The notes under the pieces are model-generated. The model made no database searches, was not told the DNA's origin, and was given only the letters and a program-made list of their open reading frames with translations. 64,000 nucleotides of DNA from Linnemannia elongata. Lineage: Eukaryota > Mortierellomycota > Mortierellomycetes > Mortierellales > Mortierellaceae. The translations under genes and the position numbers were made by a program. Below are positions 10,765 to 22,366 of the stretch, piece after piece. The stretch lies in NCBI GenBank assembly GCA_036320915.1, contig JAXBDG010000021.1, positions 833,455 to 897,454 on the forward strand. The letters are read 5' to 3'. Every line of letters starts with the position of its first letter. The stretch's first letter is position 1.

Positions 10765-10836
10765 GGGCCGAACCGGGAATTGAACCCGGGACCTCTCGCA
10801 CCCTAAGCGAGAATTATACCACTAAACCATCCGGCC
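10765..10836 (-). tRNA. tRNA-Pro (AGG)
   Basis: 72 nt, no intron. The acceptor stem GGCCGGA pairs with TTCGGCC, and the anticodon stem-loop CTCGC-TTAGGGT-GCGAG gives anticodon AGG. Box A (TGGTTTAGTGG) and box B (GGTTCAATTCC) are present. It is transcribed away from its partner at 10979. Confidence 0.93.
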
Positions 10837-10978
10837 AATCTTGATATGAGAAAATTTTTTGACATAGTTTAGTTCCTGAGAATGGACAGACTTTGAATTG
10901 GTGGCGTCGCTAAATTGGTGGCGTAGTATTTTGCTGGAATTAGTATGACAGATATTCAGCTTAATCAACAAGTTGATT

Positions 10979-11050
10979 GGCCGGATGGTTTAGTGGTATA
11001 ATTCTCGCTTAGGGTGCGAGAGGTCCCGGGTTCAATTCCCGGTTCGGCCC
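10979..11050 (+). tRNA. tRNA-Pro (AGG)
   Basis: Identical in all 72 nt to the gene at 10765 on the other strand. Anticodon AGG. A TTTT terminator lies at about 11056 in the 3' flank. Confidence 0.93.
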
Positions 11051-11310
11051 ATTATCTTTTGCTTTTCTGGGAGCTGCACTCTTCTTTTGCTACTGTTTGG
11101 CCTGTGGTTCAAACGAGGCATGGAGCCAGGTGGCGCCCTGTCACTATATATATTTCTCTATTCCTCGATAGTAATGGTTACGGATTTTTTGTTCCTCAAT
11201 CACTCAGTCATCTACACTCTGCTTTTGCTTTTCTTTTCTTCTGGCCATTTTTTTTTTTTTTTTTTCAAAAATGGCGAAGGAACGAATGCAAAATGGTATT
11301 GAAGTGGTAT

Positions 11311-13479
11311 CTATGCTTGTTGGTTCTTGGGCATGCCCAACGAGAGCTCGGAGAACGAGCGTGATGTATGTTGAAGGTTGAGCGTGGTGGATATTGTACT
11401 GCTGCTATTGTTTGATGGCAGTCCGTCCCCCGTAATACTATCCCCAGTCGTGGTCGATCCGTGTCCGTTACCGGTCGGATGGATTCCACCGTGCATACCA
11501 GGAGCAACCATCCCAAAGGACCCATGTCCATGTCTAAAGAACGATCCGGTACCTGAAGGTGAGGGAAGTGAGGCGATTTTGGATCGAGAGTGTCCAGTCA
11601 AGTGACGAGCGGGAGAACTCGAGGGGCTCCTCCGATGGCTGACAAGTGGTCCTATAGACGGCGACACTGCCCTCCGCTTGAGATGGATGCTGTGGTACGG
11701 ATCGAATCGCTCCTCGCAGGTCGAAGACTTGCGCTTTGAACGCGTCGACATTGGCGCCAGCAGCGGCGAAGAAGGTGAGGATGCCATGGACGTGTACTGG
11801 GCTAGATATGATGGATGAACAGGACCTTCCATGTTCTGCGGTTCCTGGACTGGTAACATTGCCTGCAAAGGGTGGGGATGGGCTTGAGTCTCTGCATGTG
11901 TTGTTGCCTGCGAGAGTTGCTGCAGTTGTTGCAGCTGGTATATTTTGTCAAACTCTTCCTGTTGCCGCTGAAAGTCCTAATATTTTCAAACACAATTAAT
12001 GTCAGTGGTGAGTACAAACGGTAGAGTGATTGGTATTTGCGTTTCTATATGGTAAAACAGTGGTTAAACATACGTGTAGCTCTTGTTCGGGATTCAGGCG
12101 GGATGTTGACGGCCGACGCATGTTGCCCAGCAAATGAAGCGGAGGAGTACCATGGCGAGGTATAGTGACCTATGTTGTTTAAGTATCAACATGGAGTTAG
12201 AACACATTTACGACCTCGCAGCATAGACAGGTTAATGTTCAGATAAAAAGTGCGACTGACCCCTCCAGTGTCCATGAGAGTTGGTCCAGATTCCGTGCCA
12301 TTGCCCTTGCGTACTTGAGTCGTCTCGCGCTCGTGGTCATACTCGTGGCGATTATGGTGAGCTTCCTCCTACAAAGTGAGAGTGAGAGTTAAAAAAAAAC
12401 TTAAGTATCACAGCTAAATGTATCTCACCATTTAGGAAAGCGGTGAAATTAATATAATGCGGGGTTACCTCAAGTTGAGAAAATACTTTGAGTAGGCCTT
12501 TGGGTTTAGGCTACAGGGATGCGAGAGCGTGCGTTAGATTGCTGTCGGCATAAAGCATGCCGTGGACGTGGACATTCGGAGTACACGCTGTAACCCAAGA
12601 TCAACTTACTAGGAGGGCTGACCGCCGCACACTTCTCTCGTATGGAACAACGGCTGGCGAATGTCTTCGACTGCGTTCGCTTCCAGAGTTGTTGCCACCG
12701 TCGCTCATATTGGTGTCCTCTGACGGTTTCCTAACGTGTCGTGACTCCATTGAAACACTATTGGCCCTGGAGCTGCGTCGAGACAATGTGTTGGAGATGT
12801 CGCCTCTCATACTGAATAGGGGGAAGGGGTATCCATGATTTATCCCGCTAAAGCCGCCTTCAGAGGACCGAATCAACAGCCCTTGACTGCCAGAGCCCGG
12901 ACCAGCTGTAGACCCAAAGCTTGACCCAGAATGGGAGGACGACGACTCGAGGTCCATTAAAGACAACGGAGGCGGCGTGTCAAGGGCCATGGCGCTGATA
13001 GCACTATTCCGGCGCGAGTAGCTGCCGGAGCCAAATGTCGGGGTACACATTGCGTTATCAGAGTCGTCAGCGTTGGAATAGGCTGAGTTCCGGGGAGGTG
13101 TCGATGGTGCTGCCATGTCAAAGTTGGACCTGGAGTGGCTAGCTGGCGTTACTGGGACAGATATTGTTGGGTGAGGCTTGGATCGGAAGAGGGGCCATGT
13201 GGTGTTGGTGTTGGAGAAACCTTTGAGGCCGGTATTGGTTCTGGACTCCACACTGGACGAAACGGGCTGGATGATGGGCGGCATGTCCCACGGACTGTAC
13301 GACTCTTGGAGGGGGATCGTCTTATTCAGCTCGGCAGAAGAGTGGGCGATAGTGCTGGCGCTGTTGGTGGTGTCGGCGGCAACAGGGAGCAAGGAGCCTT
13401 CGACGCTGGCAGGCCGCGAAGCAGCAGCAGTCTGTTCAGTCTGTGGCACACCGCTGGAAAGAGTCGCAGTGCTCTCCAT
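11311..13479 (-). CDS. low-complexity hypothetical protein, five exons
   Basis: Exons 13479-12610, 12510-12469, 12368-12261, 12169-12074 and 11976-11311 all join in phase 0 and give 593 aa. The middle, around residues 280-345, is the least repetitive and probably the conserved core: a basic Pro-Lys stretch (PKPKGLLKVFSQLE) leads into an acidic/His segment. The rest is Ser/Pro/Asn-rich with a Gln-rich patch (QLQQLQQLSQ) and several basic SRR/KRK clusters that could be nuclear targeting signals. I do not recognise a family; a regulatory phosphoprotein is possible. It shares a 413-bp divergent promoter with the DDX59-like gene. Confidence 0.7.
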
Positions 13480-13892
13480 TGTTTCGGGGGGTTACTCTGT
13501 GTGGTTGTGCGTGTGCAAATAAGGGATAAAAGGGAGTGTGAACAGGAAACAAGAACGAAGAAGTAATTCTCGTTGGTGAAGTTGCTGGTGTAAAATGAGG
13601 ATGGGGGTTTGTTTTGTGACAAAGTGTGGAATGAAGTTTTCTCTATTGTTGGTGAAGTATATGGGAGTGGAGAAAGGAGGACAAGGAAAAGAAAGGAGGA
13701 GTGAGTGGAGTGGGAACACAAAAAGGTAAAAAAAAAAGTTGAGGGGAAACAAGCAACAAAAGGGGAGAGAGAAAGAGGAAGTGGAGGGTGAGCAAGGGCC
13801 CTCTTTTAATACGAGAGGGGTTATGCTCTGCTTTATTTTTCTTTCGCTCTCACACCTCATCAACAACACCCAGCAGGATGTCCTAGAGACCC
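13480..13892. promoter_or_regulatory. divergent promoter region, 413 bp
   Basis: It lies between the start codons of the hypothetical protein (minus) and the DDX59-like helicase (plus). It is purine-rich on the plus strand (GGAGGA/GAGAAAG tracts around 13670-13800), i.e. CT-rich for the minus-strand gene. No specific operator was recognised. Confidence 0.5.
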
Positions 13893-15962
13893 ATGTTTGT
13901 CCCAAGGAGCATCAGCATACAGAAGGGTTCTCGGCAGCCTTCTCGCGTCCCCTCACGCTCGCCTGTGCAGCAACCAACAACAGCTACAATTCATCCTGGT
14001 GACACCCTCATGCAAGCTGTTCAACATCAGGACCGTCAGAATGAACACGCACGGTGGCTTGCAGAAAGAATGGCGGCACGACAGACAAACCTCGAGGATC
14101 CTTTTAGGTACAATGATACCAGCAATATCAACAGCAGCTGTAGCAGCAGCAGCAGTAGGTATGAAGCAATCAGGGGCTCGACTTCCGAACAAAGTAAACC
14201 ACCGTGAAAATAATGGCTTGCTGACTGCAGCATGTTGGTTTCTGTCATTAGCAAAGGAGACACACTGACCCACCGGAGCAATGCTGATCAATCGACGCAG
14301 AGTGGATTGGAATACGCCCTTGAGCCATTGCCCTCCGATACACTCGCTGAACCGTCTCTAGCACCGTCTGCTCATGCGCCCCAGGCTACATGCTCAACCA
14401 CCAGGATCATCGCCAATATCACCGGATACAGAGAGTCAGCCAGGACAGCATCTATGTCACCTCAGGATGTCAAGGACCTTCGAGAGGCTCACAAGATTCA
14501 TATCGAGGGTAAGCACCCTCCAAGGCCTATCATGTCCTTCGAAGACTGTGGGCTTCCCTCCAAGATGCTTACAAACTTGGTCGACAGGGGATTTGCGCGA
14601 CCGAGTAGTGTTCAGGTGCAGTCGGTCCCAGCTGGACTATCTGGAAGAGACATGATTATCTCTGCTGAGACAGGATCTGGCAAGACCGCGGGATTCTTGA
14701 TACCGATCCTCTCCCACGCCTATGGACTATCACAATCCTCTGCGGCTACGACCCAAGGACCCTACGCATTGGTCTTGACACCAACTCGCGAGCTGGCGAT
14801 GCAGATCGAGCAGGTCGCCAAAGATATTGTTCAAGGGATGCCAAATATGCGGACGGCATTGCTTGTTGGTGGCCAAGCCATGGTAAGCCAGGCACATCGA
14901 CTTTCGCAGAATATTCAAATCGCCATCGCCACACCAGGACGATTCATCGACATTCTTGCAAAGCACACGGACATCACCTTTTCGAACGTGTTTTGCCTAG
15001 TGTTGGATGAGGTCGATGTGATGTTCAGTCTTGGCTTTGGCAGGCAGGTCAAGAAGATCCTGGATATCCTTCCGAATCCTCCCCATGGTCGTCAGTCAAT
15101 CGTGTGCTCGGCAACCATCTCGAAACAGATCCAGTGGATTGTCGAGAAGCATATGGAAAACCCTCTCAGGATCAGGATCGGTGACATGAAGGAGCAGAAA
15201 CAGGAACCAAAGTCAACTGCCCGCGTCACGGATATCTTTTCGCCCTCCTCCAAGATCAAGCAGACAATCATATGGGTGGAGAACGACTCTAAGAAGAAGC
15301 AACTCTTTTCGCTTCTCAAGGACCCAAAGTACTACCGACCACCGGTCTTGATATTCGTGGAGTCTCGAGTCGGGGCTGACCTGTTGGCGAGCACAATTCA
15401 GGCCAAGTGCCCAGGGGTAAAGGCTGCATCTGTTCACGGCGACAAATCTCTAGAGGAGCGAGCGTCAATATTAAAGTCCATTGTGGATGGCATACTGCCT
15501 GTGGTCGTGGCGACGGGTCTTCTTGCTCGAGGTCTGAACCTTCATGTTGCGACGGTCATCAACTTTGACATGGCACCATCCATCACAGAGTACGTGCACC
15601 GTGTCGGGCGTGCAGATCCAGAGGAGGCGACCAAGGTGGCGGCGCGAATAAAGGGCGGACCTAAGCTTGGTGGTATGGCATGGGCCATTACCTTTATCAA
15701 CAACGACCACCAGTCGATCCACAGCGAATTCGCAAGCATGCTTGATGGACTGGACATCAATCAAGTGACCCCCCTTCCGCCACAACTCAAACGCCTAGTA
15801 GTCCGAGACACCCGTCGGATATTGGATTCATCCCAGCAACCGGCCTCAGCAAGGCCTGCAGTCAACACCTCCAAGCGGAAAGCTGCTTTTGCTCAGCAGA
15901 GCCAAGGCGGCGGCGGCGGCGGCGGCGGGGTTCTTGGAGCCAAGAAGCGCAGGTGGTTATGA
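13893..15962 (+). CDS. DEAD-box RNA helicase, DDX59-like
   Basis: Exons 13893-14158 and 14252-15962 give 658 aa. The start is supported by the N-terminus MFVPRS, which matches how DDX59 proteins begin. Helicase motifs in order: Q-motif region, AETGSGKT (motif I), PTRELA, ATPGR, LDEVD in place of DEAD (motif II), SAT (III), LIFVESR (IV), ARGLN (V) and HRVGRADP (VI, normally HRIGRTGR). About 15 extra residues follow motif VI before AITFINN. The PPQL near the C-terminus is also DDX59-like. No cysteine cluster of the HIT zinc finger seen in animal DDX59 is visible. The C-terminus has a poly-Gly run and a basic tail (KKRR). Probable role: RNA remodelling in the nucleus. Confidence 0.88.
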
Positions 15963-15978
15963 TCAGCACTAGTAAATA

Positions 15979-16012
15979 AATGTTCCTGAAAATATTGGTG
16001 GCGTCCCTGGAA
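15979..16012 (+). repeat. fragment resembling the tRNA-Pro pair spacer
   Basis: It reads GTTCCTGA, then ATTGGTGGCGT, then CCCTGGAA in 34 bp. The same words in the same order lie in both tRNA-pair spacers (10837-10978 and 55622-55767) with longer gaps. It lies between the helicase stop and the COQ2 start. Confidence 0.4.
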
Positions 16013-16097
16013 CGACAGAAACACAGTCAGTCGAATAAATAATGTGCGCCGGGTCCTTCCTTTCGCTTTTCCACTTCACATACACTCCACTCTAACG

Positions 16098-17560
16098 ATG
16101 CTGAACAGCGCAGGGACATCGATTTGGCACCATGTCGCCATCGGTACAGTCAAGACACGCCAAACATTCATCCTTTCACAACTCAAGTCAACTCAGTACC
16201 ATGCACCACTTGCTCACGGAATGGTTTTAAACAGATCACTCTTGCCCTCAAGAACCCTGACCATGTTCGCAAGAAGATCTCTTAGGGCCAAGAGCAAGTC
16301 TACAGCCACAGCACCCGTCAATATGCTGTCAGCCGTCAGAGAGCGGACATATGGAGCACCGTCAATCGCCAATGGACTCCGTCACACCTTCTCCACAGGA
16401 ACGAGCACCCAAGCTGTGGAGGAGAACAAGGACGCCATGCCCTCTGCAGTCACTCCAGGAACCTGGTTGGACCGGATGCCAAAGTCCGTGCAGCCTTACC
16501 TCTACCTGACACGCATTGACAAGCCCATTGGAACTTGGCTGCTGTTTTGGCCCTGTGGTAATCGATCTTAATCTTGGAGACGCTGTTTCGATTGTTCACG
16601 CTATCGAGTTGTCAATTGCTTACTCGATTTTTATGTTCTTATTATCTTCTTTCGCGCTTTTAGCCTGGGGAATCACAATGGCTTCATACAGCGCCCACCT
16701 CCCTTGGACATCAACACTCTCGACAATTGGACTCTTTGGAGTCGGAGCTGTTATCATGCGCGGCGCAGGATGTACCATCAACGATCTCTGGGATCGCAAC
16801 ATCGACAAGAAAGTCGAGCGAACAAAGGTTCGACCTCTAGCCTCTGGCGCCGTTACACCCACTCAAGCGGTCGCCTTCTTAGGTCTTCAGCTCGGTGCAG
16901 GACTTGCAGTGTTGACCCAGCTCAATCTCTATAGGTAACGAGCAAGTAGCGACATGTGAGAGAAAGTCGACCCCTACCTTCATTGTTTTTCAGTTTCTAA
17001 CAGATTCTATCCTTGTCATTCCTAGCATTCTTCTTGGCGCGTCTTCCTTGTCGCTGGTTGTGACTTACCCAGCCATGAAGCGCATTACATACTGGCCTCA
17101 AGTTGTTCTCGGGCTTGCATTCAACTGGGGCGCATTACTGGGATCATCCGCCATGCTGGGGGCCGCCAACTGGCCAGTTGCTCTCCCTCTCTATGCCTCA
17201 GGTGTCTGCTGGACCCTCGTCTACGATACCATCTACGCCCACCAAGACAAGAAGGACGACGTCAAGATCGGCGTAAAGTCTACGGCCCTGCGTTTTGGTG
17301 AGAAGACCCCCGAGTTCTTGGCCGCCTTCTCAACAGGAATGGTCTCTATGCTGGCATTGGCGGGATATATGAACGACCAAGGACCGCTTTTCTATGCTCT
17401 CTCCGTTGGCGGTGCAGCTGCCCATTTGGCATGGCAACTCAAGACTGTCAACTATGAGAATCCTGCAGACTGCTGGAGCAAGTTTGCTAGTAACAAATGG
17501 ACAGGTGCCTTGGTGTTCAGCGGTATCGCCGGAGACTACCTTCACCAGTTGATGATGTAG
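16098..17560 (+). CDS. COQ2: 4-hydroxybenzoate polyprenyltransferase, mitochondrial
   Basis: Exons 16098-16557, 16664-16934 and 17026-17560 give 421 aa. It attaches the polyprenyl tail to 4-hydroxybenzoate in ubiquinone synthesis at the inner mitochondrial membrane. The first ~120 residues are Ser/Thr/Arg-rich and lack acidic residues at first, as in a mitochondrial presequence. The UbiA core follows, with the first Asp motif NDLWDRNID, the conserved KVRPLASG, the second motif around [13 protein letters not shown], and several hydrophobic segments. An upstream in-frame ATG exists at 16044; I prefer 16098 because the upstream codons are unlike a conserved N-terminus, but either is possible. 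Length is normal for fungal Coq2. Confidence 0.92.
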
Positions 17561-17761
17561 GACAATAAAACACGCACGAATGATTAATATTCTTCTAGAT
17601 ATTTGAACGACACTGACATCAGCAAACAGAACCACTCATACAACATAACCAATCATCTCCCTAAAAGTATTGTTATAAAATGCTGTAATGAGTGGGTATG
17701 ACGAAGAAGAAGCAAAGTACAAACTATCAAACAAATAGGCATAGATTAATGGGGGGATGAA

Positions 17762-20700
17762 TTAAGCAACAGAAGAGCTAGACGAAGAAAGAGGCGATCC
17801 AGGCGTGGTCCCGGTAGGAGAGATAATCCTTGACGAAGGCGCGCTCGAACTGGGGACAAAGTCATAAGTGGATTCGATTTCGAAATCCTGAAGGGCTGCC
17901 TCCTGGAAGTCGATTCCGTACTGCGCAAAGTGGGACTTGATCGAGTCAGGAGGCGATGGGGGTGTCAACAGCACTGTTGTCAATCTACATGTATAGCGTG
18001 AAGGAGGGAAAGGTGATAAGTTTTCATGACTTTGGATCGAAAGTATTGCGATAAGAAAGCGAATACCATCACGTAGGTTTGCTTACCCTTCGCGTCCGTT
18101 CAGGAATTGCTTGAAGTACTTGTTGTAGACTCTCTTTAAATCGTCAACGGTGACCTTGTAGAGATAGTTACCAGTCTTGGACAGTTCATCCACAGAAGTA
18201 TATCCCTATGGGAACGCGCACAAAACGAAAAACACAGGTTAGTACCTTACACTGAAAACAGCACGAAAAACTACGACACAAAAAATAACAGAGAGGAAAG
18301 CAAGGGTTTACCCGAACAGCGCCACGGAGAACCCAGGAGAGGGCACCGCCAGCAGTAGCACGCTCCATACAAGTCTGGTAAGCCTGAGACGCCATTGCAG
18401 TCTCAATCTCAAACTGGCCCCCAACAGTCTCTTCCCATTCTGTGTCCATACGACGAATAATATCCAAGAAGGCGTCATAGGCCTTGATAGGGTCCATGGC
18501 ATCTCGGATCTCAAACGCCATCTGGGCCGTCCAAAGGTACACCGAGATCGAACATCCATACGCGTAACCCTGTCCTCGGATAGCCGAGTAGAGAGGACCC
18601 TCGCTGCGAGAGAGAATCTCGCACAACAGGAGGGTGGCATATTGATCCAGGTGGTTCTCCTCACTCGCCTTCTCCGGGTGGTAGACAATGTCACAGGGAA
18701 CAATCGACACCAAGTAGGAGGATGTGATCGATTTGGATGGGATTAGAACGCTGCTGGGTGCCTTGACGCCATCGCTGGCAGCGAGTGGTCGGTAAGGTGT
18801 TCTTGGGAACGGGAAAGGATTTAGACCCTTCTTTGTCGATCCATTGCTGGGTTGAGTGCCGTCGTTCAAGGTCAGGTTGGAGGTCTTGACCGTAGCCTCG
18901 ACCTCGTCCTTGGAGATCCTGATGCTGGGTTGGTCCTGTTGCTGATGGAAGGGCTCAGAGGGCTTTCTCTTCTTGGAGTTCAACGTTGCGGCCGAGTAAG
19001 CAAGAGAGACCCCAGATGTAGCTTGGTAAAGCGCATGCTCCTGATCCCAGATCTCAGTCAACATCTGGACAGGGTCCGCCGTCTCTGCTCCAAACCCGAT
19101 AGGAACACCGATCTGCGCAAAGCCCGCAGCCTCAGTGTTGCCGTTCCTCTTGGAGTTCATCATCACCTCCGAAACCGACTGTAACATCGCCTGCTTGATC
19201 CTCTCAAGTCGAGAAAGAATCTTGGGCACCTGGTCTGTCTTTAACTTGAGCTCCTGAACAATCCTCTTCAGGAACGGTTCTTGGCGGAAGGCCGAGATCG
19301 CCATGTCGTTGCCGAGGATAGGTGTTGTCGATTCCAACTGCGCAGGGTTGGCCTTGGGTCGAGGGGTCATATCTACCTTGCGGCAGTATCCAGTGGACAG
19401 CTCGTACCCACGGACAGGTGTCGTCATCCTAGTGCTGACCATGGCCAACATGTCAGCGCCATCTCGCTTGAGCTCCATGATCTGGGTCAACAGGTTCTTG
19501 GCCACTGTCAAGATCCGGTCCTCCGTGAACTCTGTGAACATCAAGACTCGGAGAAGAAGCTGACACTGCTCCTTGAACTTGGATCGCTCGGCAGAGCAAG
19601 CCAGGACAAACAGCTCCGATAGCCATGAACAAGCAAAGATATCGTTTCCGAAGCCAACGGCAGCCTCGTGTGACACAAAGGTGTTGGAGACCAAGGTGAC
19701 AACAGACTGGTAGTCCAGGTTCTCAAACACAATCTCCTCCGAGCCATCCTCGCCTACATACTTGGGGATCGCACATGATGACTGGAAGATCAGCTCCTGG
19801 AAAAGGACCAAGTAAGGTCGAAGATCCTCGTCCAGATGTGTCAAGGGTAGACAGAGCTTGACATGAGCAAAGAACGTGTTGGTCTCGACCACCTGAACAA
19901 CCTTGAAGGGCCGCGACTCGTCCTGTCCTTGACTACCCGTGATAACATAGCTCGATTCGATAGGGATGATGGGGACCAGAGAGGCATCAGGGATGGGTGG
20001 CATTGTCGCAATGATCTCTGGTGTCATATTAACCTTGTTGGCCTCGACAGCCTCCGCTACCATGACTCCTTGCTTGGCCAAACCCTCAACTCCAAATGAC
20101 TCCACGAGATCCTTGTGGTTTTGCGAGACAGTTGCCTTGATCACCTTTCCAAGCTGGCTGTTGGGGATCATCTGGACTTCCACCATTGAGGGCTCCAACA
20201 GCCATGTCCGGGCAAGATCCCTCCAGAACTGTGGCTCCATCGTCTCCATCTCGTCGATAATCGCAAAAATGTTGGATCGCGTACCAATCGACGCAGGCTT
20301 GGTCTTGTCCTTTTCCAGATATGCATGTGCCAAAATGTCAGGAACTAAATAAGATGTTGCAGCTTCATGAGGGTCGTCCTCGATCGATTCGTAGATTTTT
20401 GTCCGGTGTCTGGCGATAATTCGGCTCATCTCTGTTGGGTCGGACAGGCCGTTCTTGACAAAGTCGTCCAGCACCTTCAAGACCAAGCTGTGGAAATATC
20501 CTGGCTCGAACAAGTCCTGGGATTCTTCTGCATCGTCGCCTCCTTCTGCGCCTTCCAATTCCTTTTCGTCGTCTTCCCCGTCACTCTCTGCATCCTCTTC
20601 CTCGTCGTCTTCCTCTTCCTCGTCATCTGACTGATCGCCCTCGCTGTCGTCACCTTGATCGTCAATCTCATTTTCTTCGCTCTCCTCCTCATCATCCGAC

Positions 20701-22189
20701 ATGGCTTCACTCTCTCCTTCAGGATATCCGTTCTTGCTCTTTCCAGACTTGGCCTTTGACCGGACAGGCACACCAGAGAAGAGCAACAAAAGCGACGAAT
20801 CCATGCAGCCCTTTACGTCAAAATCAACATGACTGGCAATAGGGTTCCTCCGCTCCACAAACGCCTGTGAGAACGGTGATGCAGAAGTCTCATGCAAACA
20901 CCTGAAAAGAATATCCAGCGCGACCATTGTCCTGATGTCGTACAGGTTGGGACCCAACCACGCATATCCAATCGACCCTACGTCCTCATCCGCCGAGGGG
21001 AACCGAATGGTCCTCGATGTAAGCTTCGTCTCTTTGGACATGATTGGCGCATTCCCACGACCCTGAGAAAGATCCATCTCCCGCGTGATGTCAAAAACCT
21101 CTGTCTTAACGCCGTCGAGAATCTTTTGTCGGATCAAGGTATCAAAGATCCTGTCGGGCTGTAGACTGTCTCCTGCGACAACGATGGTCATATTGGAGGG
21201 GTGATAGAACTTTTTGTGATATTCCCGAATGTCGTCGTTGGTCATCTTTGGGATCTCGGGTGTCAATCCTCCGCACTCGTAGTAGTATGTCTGTGACTCT
21301 GGGTAAAGCAGCCTCCTCAATCCAAGATCCAGCTATAAAACGTATAGCAAAAGCGCCAGAGCGGATCAAATTGAGAGTATATGGTTAATATATTGCACCA
21401 TCACAGGCTCCAAGAACAATAAGGCCGTTTGTTCAAATTCTCGCAATTGCAAGCCCAATCCGCGATGATAGGGAAACACATACAAGATCAGCCTCTGAAT
21501 TCTCTCTGGCGGCCATTTCTGAAAAGACGACACCCTGCTGCTTGCCCTCGCCATCGACATGATACACCTCTGTGACATACTGGTCGTCTCTGAGGGTTGG
21601 GTGAAGTACATGATCCAGAAAAACGGGTAAAATCTCGGCCATTCCATCTCGTCCTGCTGTCGCGATAGTATATCCCGTGTAATCCTCAGTCTAAGGCAGC
21701 AATTGAACGGAGGTGCTTATTAGTTGCCTTGAATGGACAAGTACGTATTGATTGCATCTCAGTTGAAATATCGCTGTTAGAGAGCGTACTGTATATGCGT
21801 TGGTTCCTGTTGACAAGCAGCGGTTGGCTAATGAATCCAGGTATCCTCTATTAGGGTAGTTTGTCGATCCACAAAACACCACTGCATTCGTGTCACCATA
21901 TAGAAGAAAAGAAAAGACATTTGGTCTTGTTAAGAGAGCTGTTCAGACACATAAGGTATTTGAAATCAATTGGCGCCCTGTTCCTGAACGTACGGTGCTC
22001 GAGGGTATGAGGGAGACCCCTTGAATCCTTGACAACGGTGGGGACAATAATGGTGGCAGTTGCTTGAGGACCGGGGATAGAGACGAATACGAAGCGCATG
22101 CTTGTTGCGCGGTGCTTGTAGACTGCCACGGGGGTGGGCTGGCTTGGCCCGGGGAGGGAGACCTCTGATTCCAGCAAGAAGTGATCCAT
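17762..22189 (-). CDS. M16 (insulinase-family) zinc metalloprotease
   Basis: Exons 22189-21994, 21881-21790, 21690-21484, 21332-18312, 18205-18087 and 17984-17762 give 1285 aa. The HxxEH zinc-binding motif is HTLEH at about residues 62-66, formed across the first intron (exon 1 ends within the His codon-Leu junction) and followed by LVFCGS. It is organised like the large eukaryotic M16C proteins of the yeast YOL098C/Sdd3 type, which resemble presequence protease but have little-known substrates. An Asp/Glu-rich insert of about 80 residues (around plus-strand 20510-20740) and a Lys-rich KKRKPSE segment interrupt the fold. These are likely surface loops, and they make the protein longer than the yeast relative. 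No clear mitochondrial signal is seen. Confidence 0.85.
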
Positions 22190-22366
22190 GTTATGTGTGA
22201 ATGTAGGTGTGAGTGGAATGAGAGGAGTGAGGACGAAGTCTTTAAAAGAAAAAAAAAAAAAAAATGCGTAGTCGTGACCGTTGTTTGCATTTCAATTTGC
22301 CATTTGCCATTTATTCTAATGTACAGGTGAGGGAGAAAGGGAGAAGGGGGAGAGCAGGTCTACTTC

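Larger units (their letters stand above)
10736..11079. repeat. palindrome of two divergent tRNA-Pro genes
   Basis: The arms 10736-10836 and 10979-11079 are perfect reverse complements (101 bp). Each holds one tRNA plus 29 bp of its 3' flank. The unique 142-bp spacer contains TTGGTGGCGT twice. It starts only 9 bp outside the MULE target duplication. Confidence 0.9.

Noticed and set aside
11014..11364. ORF starting inside the tRNA (MREVPGSIPGSAH) and its copies at 55377 and 55803
   Set aside because: Its repeated N-terminus is simply the tRNA-Pro sequence read as protein.
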